Shown: piece by piece, positions 57,474-64,000 of the stretch
How positions within the stretch are numbered: the stretch's first letter is position 1
Layout of the letters: each line of letters starts with the position of its first letter
Source: Penicillium oxalicum
Lineage: Eukaryota; Ascomycota; Eurotiomycetes; Eurotiales; Aspergillaceae
NCBI RefSeq assembly: GCF_001723175.1
Contig: NC_064650.1
Location: 496,001-560,000 of the forward strand
Direction: 5' to 3'
Length of the DNA: 64,000 bases
The notes under the pieces: model-generated
Databases searched by the model: none
Seen by the model: only the letters and a program-made list of their open reading frames with translations
What the model was told of the DNA's origin: nothing
Translations under genes and position numbers: made by a program

Positions 57474-59721
57474 CTATGCTGGGTAGAAAAAGTCGCCGCT
57501 GGCGGCCCAAGTGGACGGCACTGAGAAATCCTCGTACCACTGACCCCCCAAGGCATTTGAGTGGACATACCCGAGCTGGAAATATTCGGGCTGATTCCGT
57601 CGTTGGCGCGACCACGTAAAGTCCGGGACAGAATCATTATCTTTCACCTTCATGCCTTGGTATCGGAGGACATCGTTCACAATGACGCTGATCCCATCCA
57701 CATGTGAAGGAAGATCAGTAAAGGAAAACGTGAGATGGTTTCTGTCGTTGAGGTGTGGCGGGACCACTGGGGGAGGTTTGGTGCCTAGACGCCCATCGCC
57801 CAGGAGTGACGCGGGCGTCTGGAGGATCGAGTCGAAGCCCCAGCGAGCGATGCCGTTGATGAACAGGCCGAGTAATAAGCCCTGGAACAACAGGCTAGGG
57901 CGGGTCTGGAGTGCGGTTCCGGGGATGAGGAGAAGCGCAAGAATGTAGTGGTGCAGACGAAGATTCATCCGCGGGACCAGCAGGAGCAGAATGATGCCGA
58001 GAACCAAGATGCCGTAGAATCTCAGCATGGACAGCAGACGACCTTCGCGACGGAAACTATGCGCCTGGATAAAGAATGTGACAATGAGAACACCGATGAT
58101 GATGATCAGCGCCGTGATCGCCCCTGGTTGCTGTTGGAGGTCATGGGGAGTCAGACGCGAGATAGGTATCCGGTCAAAAGTGTCGCTGTTCAATGCGCCC
58201 ACCCAGCAGGCTCCGAGCCAGAGGACAGTTTTATCCACATGTGCTTCGAGACCATCGAGAGTCTTTCGAATGCAGAAATAGTACAGCACGAACCCGACAA
58301 AGGCACCGGGAAGAAACCGGCCCAAGCCTACCTGCAGCAGGCCATAGAAACTATCCGAGCCCGGGGGATCAGATGCCATGGCGACCTGGAACCAGACGAC
58401 GAAGAAGATGACGCTGTAAAAGACCGGCGCCGAGGTGATAGTCACGGAGAAGATGACCGTCATGATGACGGTGAAAGCAAAGAGTGACCAGCGCACATCC
58501 ACACATTCCACCAGTTTTCCTCCCTCGCTCGAACCAGGCGAGGGAGTGATTTGTCGCGTCAATACAAACGACATGGGGAACGAAGGCTGGAACGGGATAC
58601 TCTCGATGCCATTTTTGGTGTAATTCTCAAAATTGTCTCGTTCTCCGCGACGGTGAAGGATCCCACATCCACCCTTTGCGTCGCTGATGAGACCAGCGTG
58701 TAGTGCCGAGGCACAAATGGAAGAGTCGCCACGATAGAGCCCACTGTTGCGGCCATCCAAGCGGAATGGCTTGCCCCCAATCACGAGGGGACGGTAGTTG
58801 TATGATCGATTGCCAATATTGTAGGGCTCTAAGAGTATGGCATTCGAGCATCCTGCCGGACAGCTGAAGGCGAAAGACTGCTCGTCAAATGGACGGCAGA
58901 GATCTCCATTCAAACCACAATCCGTGGCATTGGACCTGCAGTGGACTGGTCAGCCTTTTGCCCCATAGAATCCCCGAACTAGAACTTCCATCTTGTTCAC
59001 GCCCCCCCTCACTGAACATCTTCTCCTTCTCCTTGCTTCAAGTAAAGAGTCTGAAAACATACCACAAACGATGGTGACACGACAACTTCACCGGGCGACC
59101 ATAGCCTGGAATCGCCTGGCCCGCGACAGCTGCCTTTAGAGACAAGAAGAACACCAGAATCCAAACGACCAGACCTCCGGCGAGCAATGCGATCTTCATA
59201 TTCCGCGTGTGAGCCCAGCGGTCCACGAACCGCGCGGGCGCCGTCTGCCATTTTGGAAACCACGGCCGGACGCGATACACATGAGGCGGAACTGGGCCGC
59301 GAAGCCAAGCCACGAAGCCATTCATCGTGCACGACAGCGGCGGATCCCACCGGCGTCGGCTACTCCCTGGCCGCTGCTCTTCCAGGTAGTCATCCAGATC
59401 CGAGTCGGAGTCCGAAATATCCAGATGCAGGTGCGCATCTATAGAAGTCCCCGCCGGGAGGAGCGGGATACTTCCCAGCTCTAGATCGCCATACTCGTCG
59501 CTGGCCCTGGGGATGGCACGACCGTGGGCGTGAGCCTTGACGTCGCGGCCATGTTTGGCAGCAGCGGAGGTGTTAGTAGGACCTTCCTCTTCGTCCTTGT
59601 AGGGGAGCGCAGGCCGATTCTCCAGGTCCAGGGAGTCGGTCGGGCTCAGGCCAGCAGCTTGATCGGATGAAGACGGACTGTCCACATACTTTTCCTCCTT
59701 CACCTGATCTGGTGAAGTCAT
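57474..59721 (-). CDS. LCCL-domain multi-pass membrane protein, 706 aa
   Basis: Two minus-strand exons: 59721-59063 and 58935-57474 (phase 2). The frame extends upstream with a non-ATG codon (TTG), so the ATG at 59721 (MTSPDQVKEEKYVD) is the start. The first 190 residues are acidic and Ser-rich. One membrane segment (IALLAGGLVVWILVFFLSLK) precedes a lumenal Cys-rich LCCL domain (CSNAILLEPYNIGNRSYNYR, and DAKGGCGILHRRGERDNFEN, the LCCL core). About nine further hydrophobic segments follow, among them FTVIMTVIFSVTITSAPVFY and AITALIIIIGVLIVTFFIQ. The last 130 residues form a soluble tail (FTDLPSHVDGISVIVNDVLR). Fungal LCCL membrane proteins are widespread and uncharacterised. Their function is unknown. 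Confidence 0.85.
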
Positions 59722-60879
59722 ATTTGCATGGTGGCACGGGTTCAAGTGTGGTCACAATGTCAAGAAGTCGTTGTTTTTTTAATCCCTTTTCTCATTTTTC
59801 CTTTTTTTTTTTGCCCCAGAATTCCACCACGACCGAGTGAGACAGCGCACTGAGCGCAGACCGAGTCTCCATTTTGCCAAGCAGTTAAGGAATGGCCCCC
59901 GACCCAAAATGGTGCCCCGTTCCACCCGCTGGGACTCTTTCCAGTCTGGATGGATCATCTCTTGTCTCCACATGTACAGTATGTCTTGCCAATAAACGTG
60001 GAAGGAATGATGGTATTTGTACAGTACAAGTAGAATGAGTGAACCGAGCCACTTTCGAAAGAAGATGACCATCTGCACATTGGAAAGCAAAAGTCGAAAA
60101 GAAAAAAAAGTAACAAGCATCTCGTCCCGGACACAAGTTCCGATTATGTTAGTTCAAATCTTGAGTCCTAGGTAGCAGTGGGTACCGTGGTTGAGCCTGA
60201 AAGTCTGTCGGATCAGGAACACAGAGCATTGATACTACACTGGTATAGTACTTTGATCATCTATAGGGTTGACTAACTTTGGAAAGCCCGTGAAGCATCG
60301 GTCAATTCATGAATGAAACTCATCGCCAGGCGAGGAGACCCCGCCCCGATTGAGAAGTCCAAACATCCTCCCTTCCAATCATTCAAACGGTAACATTCAA
60401 CGCACGAGGAAGCCAGATTTGCATGAAAAGAAAGTTGAGGGTATCGATGTAAATCTCATGACTCATGATAGATCTCATATTCCGACCGTTACTGCCCACT
60501 GCGACCGGGATAAGTCACGGAGGGTATACTGTCTTGTTGATTGCCACCACAAGACCTGAGTGCTGGGATGAATAAATGAGATCGTGTCACGAAAGAGCCA
60601 TTTTCGCAAACTGAGTACGATGGACATCCCGCCCAGCCTCGGGCGAACCGAACTCTTGCTTTGTGGTCTCTTGGTGGACATGCGCCGAGGCAGCATGTAT
60701 CTAGTAGACAGATACTGTCAGCCACCCTGACGAGGCCGGGCGCTGAAGAATCGAGTCAGATCGAGAGCCGGGTATCTGTGGGCTGGGGGGGGGGGGGGGG
60801 GGGGGGGGGGATGATTTCAAATAAACCACTTACGTTCGAGCACAGCCTTTGGGAGTACAGTAAATGCAGCAGAAGCACT
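59722..60879. other. Intergenic; G26 tract
   Basis: Holds the LCCL gene promoter (T-runs near 59780-59810) and a G26 run at 60785-60810. No gene was recognised. Confidence 0.4.
60785..60810 (+). repeat. Poly-G tract (26 nt)
   Basis: The longest single-base run in the window. It would be poly-C on the strand of the adjacent MARVEL-like relic. Confidence 0.9.
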
Positions 60880-61772
60880 AAAAAAAAACCAAAGAGGCAG
60901 ACATACCCGATCAGTCTGTCAAATTCCAACTGAGGTGCAAACGGCTGAAGAGGCAGTAGATGGCACAGGTACTGCGTAGTACGTACCACCAGAGCAGTGA
61001 TGAACCAGGCGATCGCAGACAAGAAGCAAAAGGCCTCAATAGCCTTACATAGCTCACAGTCCGAGTCTTCTTGGGAGGGTCAGGACTGAATACCGATGCA
61101 TCCGTGGTCACGGATCGCAGCGACCAAGAGACCAAAGGCGGCAACCCAGGCGAAACAGACTAAGAACTCCACCAGATGATGTATATAAGCCAACTGTGTT
61201 CGTATGAGGAGCGGACAAGTCTTTATGTCTAGGTTTTATGCAGACTCTCAGTGCACTTACGTGGCCACATAATCAAGGTTTCAGCAAGTGGAAGCAGCCA
61301 CAAAAGACGGGCCCCGAATTAAAAGAATAGTAAGAGGTTAGAATCCATACCGCCGCAAAGGCAATCTCTGAGATACGCAGCGGGACTGAAAAGGAACGGG
61401 AAAAAATCGGAGTCATGGTGATGGATCAGCGTTAAGGAATGAGATGCTGAAACCGCCAAACTTTGCAAGCTGACCTGGGCTTTGATAGAGCTGTTCGTAA
61501 GACATGTAACGAGAGTGAGAGCAGAGCAAGATCGTGATGGGGAAGATATAAGGTTTATCAATCAACCAACGCAGCTGGATCGAATGGACGTCTTCGGCCT
61601 TGCACAAATCAACGTATAGGTATCAGTCAGGACACAGGTATTGAATATAGGTAAGCTTAGCTACTAGATACTATCAGAACACCCTCGAGCTACTAGGAGC
61701 TAGCTTCTTACTGGGTTGAAGCCCCAATGGAGACCATCCCTGTCTTGGTCAGCCTCGAGAAGCAGTAGACGG
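60880..61772 (-). pseudogene. Decayed MARVEL-like four-helix membrane protein gene
   Basis: On the minus strand, exon-like pieces carry the helices of fungal MARVEL-type proteins. Helix 1 is LRISEIAFAAVWILTSYYSF (about 61386-61322), helix 2 LLWLLPLAETLIMWP (about 61308-61262), helix 3 HHLVEFLVCFAWVAAFGLLV (about 61190-61120) and helix 4 AIEAFCFLSAIAWFITALV (about 61045-60985). Plausible splice sites exist upstream (donor gtaaga near 61712, acceptor gcaag at 61599). Two defects are seen: helix 1 and helix 2 lie in different frames with no intron able to join them, and helices 3 and 4 are separated by an in-frame TGA at 61082-61080. A real intron I failed to see could explain one, not easily both. 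MARVEL identity is from motif memory; the N-terminal piece (AEDVHSIQLRWLIDKPYIF) is unplaced. Confidence 0.45.
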
Positions 61773-61899
61773 CCTAATCCGAAAAAAGAATTATCGTTAC
61801 TTATCGCCAGCTGAGTCTCGTCGCATCGTGTCAGGGCAAAGGAAAATAGACTCGACGTGTACGTGGGTCCAAGTGCCAGTCCTCGTTGCGTCTTCACAG

Positions 61900-62890
61900 T
61901 GCATTTTTGTTATGGCCAAGAATCCAGTCTTTCAGAAATAAATGAAGAGATATGTAACTATGCTAGGCGGTATTTTGTTCACCATCATCCTAGAAGCATC
62001 TGACCTGATAGCTTCTCTTTCATGAGATCCTCCATCATCGACTACCTTGAGTCAGCACATGGTCTGTCCAACATTTCTCAAGGCGCCACTAGTGCAGCGT
62101 TTGGCATTGGCAGAGGTCAATTCGAACGTTGGGGGGCCTTATGCACTTGGCCCTCAAAAAATAAGAGCCCCCGATTTTGCTTGAGGGGAAATAAGACCCT
62201 GGATAGTTTACTATTGCATGGCACCTGTCTCACAAGCGCCAATCTTGACGAGTCAGGGAGCGACACAGCCTTGCCCCTAGGTGAGATCTGGCTTGGAAGG
62301 TACGTAAATGTGTGCCTAGCATATACGGTCACGCGATGCCACACCGATGGCAGAATGATGATGTGCTGGTTTCTTGGTTTGGAACGCTGGGCCAAAGAAA
62401 TAAGGGCAATTAAGAAATCGAAGGGGCCGGCCGACTGACCTTTGAGCTGACCTTGCACTGGATCGCTGAAGTACATTCCGCTGGACAACTAAATCACTTT
62501 CCTATAGAAATACAAGACTTCATCAATCATACAAATAAAACCCGAGCTTTGGTTGTGGGTGTCTCTTGACGATCAAATAGACATTAGCGTGTGAAGAAAA
62601 AAAATGAAAGGGGAAAAGATATCAAAAACTCGAGGCAAAACTCCGCCAGGTATCATACAACACATTTGCCCCCACAGCATACACTCGATGCACTGTCCTA
62701 GTGTCCCCGCAATTTCAGTTCTGATCAGCAGGTCCAAGCTGTAAGCCCTGTCAACCCAGCCCTCCAACTCGAAGTTGCAATCTACCTGTCATCGCAACAC
62801 CTTTCACTGCAACTGCCAGGTCCAAAGAGCCCATGTCGACAGACAAAAGAAAACGAAAAGACAAATAGAAAGAGCAATACTTTCTTCTGC
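61900..62890. other. Intergenic; one orphan 138-codon frame
   Basis: A plus-strand ATG frame (62022-62438) of 138 codons has no family resemblance, and a minus frame of similar length overlaps it. No gene is supported. Confidence 0.3.
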
Positions 62891-63794
62891 TCAAGAGCGC
62901 TTCTTCCCATCTTGCAAGAACCATGCCATCACATTTTGGAATACACCCTTTCCACCCGTCTCAATCACATCGCCATGGCACGGAATCAGACGATCAAAGT
63001 CCCACGTATTGATCCGCTTCATCGACTCGGTGAAGGCGGGCCGATCCTTCGCCGACAGCAGATACCATGCAAATCGCCGCTGACCCATCGCGGAGCCCTC
63101 CGTGTTCATGACCGAAGATGCCAACTTGGTCCAGAAATTCATCGAGCTGCGCTCGGGGGTCCGTGAATACTGTTCCTTCGCCGGCAAATTGAACAACAGA
63201 TCGGCCTCGATGACGGTCCGGGTCGGACGATGGAAGAAGACCAATTCGCGCGATCCATGTCCGTGCACATATTCACATTCAAACTCGGCATCGAATTCCT
63301 CCGAGATGGACTGCGGCTTGTCTTTCCTAAAGACGTGTTCGAAGGGAGGATCGTTGTACTTGCTGGATTGACGTTTCTCATAAAGACCCTCCGGTGCGAG
63401 AATGGATGCTTGCGGGAAAGCCTCCTTCCATGAGCCCACGTGTAAGTGGTGCTCGAGATCTGGGGCAGCGATGTACTTGACGTTTCCGCCGAGGGAGTCG
63501 ATCTTTGAACGAACTTCCGGCGTGAGATTGACGGGCGAGAAGACGGCGAGAGAGCCCGAGGCAAGCTTGACTGTATTCACGTGCCGATTGAGACGTTAGT
63601 CACATGTGAAACTACCCCCACCATACTTTTGCTTCCTGACTGGGGGATTGAGATAGCGGCCTACCGAGGGTTCCACGGCCACCAAAACGAACGATACCGA
63701 AGCGTGCGAATGGAAGACTCATCGTGACCATGTTCGGAGTGATGTCACGGATCACCATCGTCTCCGATGGATTGGAAGGAAAGAGTTGAGGCAT
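62891..63794 (-). CDS. DUF4336-type protein (metallo-beta-lactamase-like), 269 aa
   Basis: Two minus-strand exons: 63794-63665 and 63570-62891, joined in phase 1 to give FGGRGTLVKLASGSLAVFSP. The family (DUF4336) has a metallo-beta-lactamase-like fold whose activity is not established. The recognisable blocks are ITPNMVTMSLPFARFGIVRF, NVKYIAAPDLEHHLHVGSWK (histidine cluster), ILAPEGLYEKR, ELVFFHRPTRTVIEADLLFN and INTWDFDRLIPCHGDVIETG. The H-x-H and D-x-H-like residues (LEHHLH, EADLLFN, CHGD) correspond to the metal positions of that fold but are not a full canonical HxHxDH. The length is typical (about 250-300 aa). No signal peptide or membrane segment is seen. It is the last gene of the window; its promoter is within 63795-64000. 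Confidence 0.85.
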
Positions 63795-64000
63795 CTTGAT
63801 ATGCTGGCTAGTAAGTGTATAGAGGGAAGCAGGCGCAAACGGGTGCTCGACTTGGAAAAACAGTAGACTGGATGCAGCGCGACAGAAATATAAAGAGGTT
63901 GCCTTGTTTGATAACTTGTCGAGTGATTTGAGTCCGAAGGAAGTTATTTGCGTGTGTGCAAATCACAAAAAAAAACCAGGATCCATCGAGGGCAGCACCG
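63795..64000. promoter_or_regulatory. Promoter/5' flank of the DUF4336 gene
   Basis: Truncated by the window edge. An AT-rich patch (TTTTT on the transcribed strand near 63970) is the only visible feature. Confidence 0.35.

Noticed and set aside
57948..58487. 179-codon plus-strand frame antisense to the LCCL gene
   Set aside because: Very Asp/Glu/Arg-rich peptide typical of the complement of hydrophobic helices.
62022..62438. 138-codon plus ATG frame
   Set aside because: Overlapped by an equally long minus frame; no family resemblance.

Overview
This window looks like chromosomal DNA of a filamentous ascomycete, most likely order Eurotiales (Penicillium/Aspergillus type). Genes have short GT-AG introns of about 50-130 nt, CDS are GC-moderate, and there is no operon organisation. 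Several proteins match Aspergillus-type orthologues in layout: a mitochondrial CysA-type serine O-acetyltransferase, a second PKA catalytic subunit of the PkaB type (396 aa), an AspA/Cdc11-type septin and a Rom2-type Rho GEF. Assignments come from reading the sequence and recalling family motifs. No database search was run.

Layout. 0-7 kb: the 3' part of a membrane-anchored Ser/Thr-rich Cys-domain protein, an uncharacterised Ser/Thr-rich protein (minus), a nitronate monooxygenase (minus) and SDHC (plus). 7-10.4 kb: gene-poor, with a weak ankyrin-like relic. 10.4-17.1 kb: mitochondrial ribosomal protein mL57, the AP-1 mu adaptin and an acyl-CoA ligase. 17.6-27 kb: three closely packed head-to-head or tail-to-tail pairings: a CCDC97-like protein and a membrane-anchored spermidine-synthase-like protein, a dynein light intermediate chain (minus), an Ist3/RBMX2 splicing factor (plus) and an Hsv2-type PROPPIN (minus). 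27.5-36.9 kb: the septin (plus), the large Rho GEF (minus) and a possible broken gene. 38-43.6 kb: V-ATPase subunit c, PKA catalytic subunit and a GT32/Och1-family mannosyltransferase (minus). 43.6-46.7 kb: no gene seen. 46.7-53.7 kb: a membrane-anchored GH43 hydrolase, CysA, and a Tcd-type t6A dehydratase. 54.8-59.7 kb: an intron-bearing tRNA-Pro, an ApaH-like/Ppn2-type phosphatase and an LCCL-domain membrane protein (minus). 59.7-63.8 kb: a decayed MARVEL-like gene (minus) and a DUF4336 protein (minus).

Most genes are conserved housekeeping functions: respiration, mitochondrial translation, vesicle traffic, vacuolar acidification, splicing, cytoskeleton, cell-wall integrity signalling, PKA signalling, sulphur assimilation and tRNA modification. 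I see no biosynthetic cluster, CRISPR array, intact transposon or obvious new multi-gene system. The observations most worth checking are an out-of-frame poly-C tract in the Rho GEF first exon, a GC-AG intron in the septin, a MARVEL-like gene with a stop and a frameshift, very small exons in the V-ATPase proteolipid gene, and several long poly-C/poly-G runs outside coding exons.
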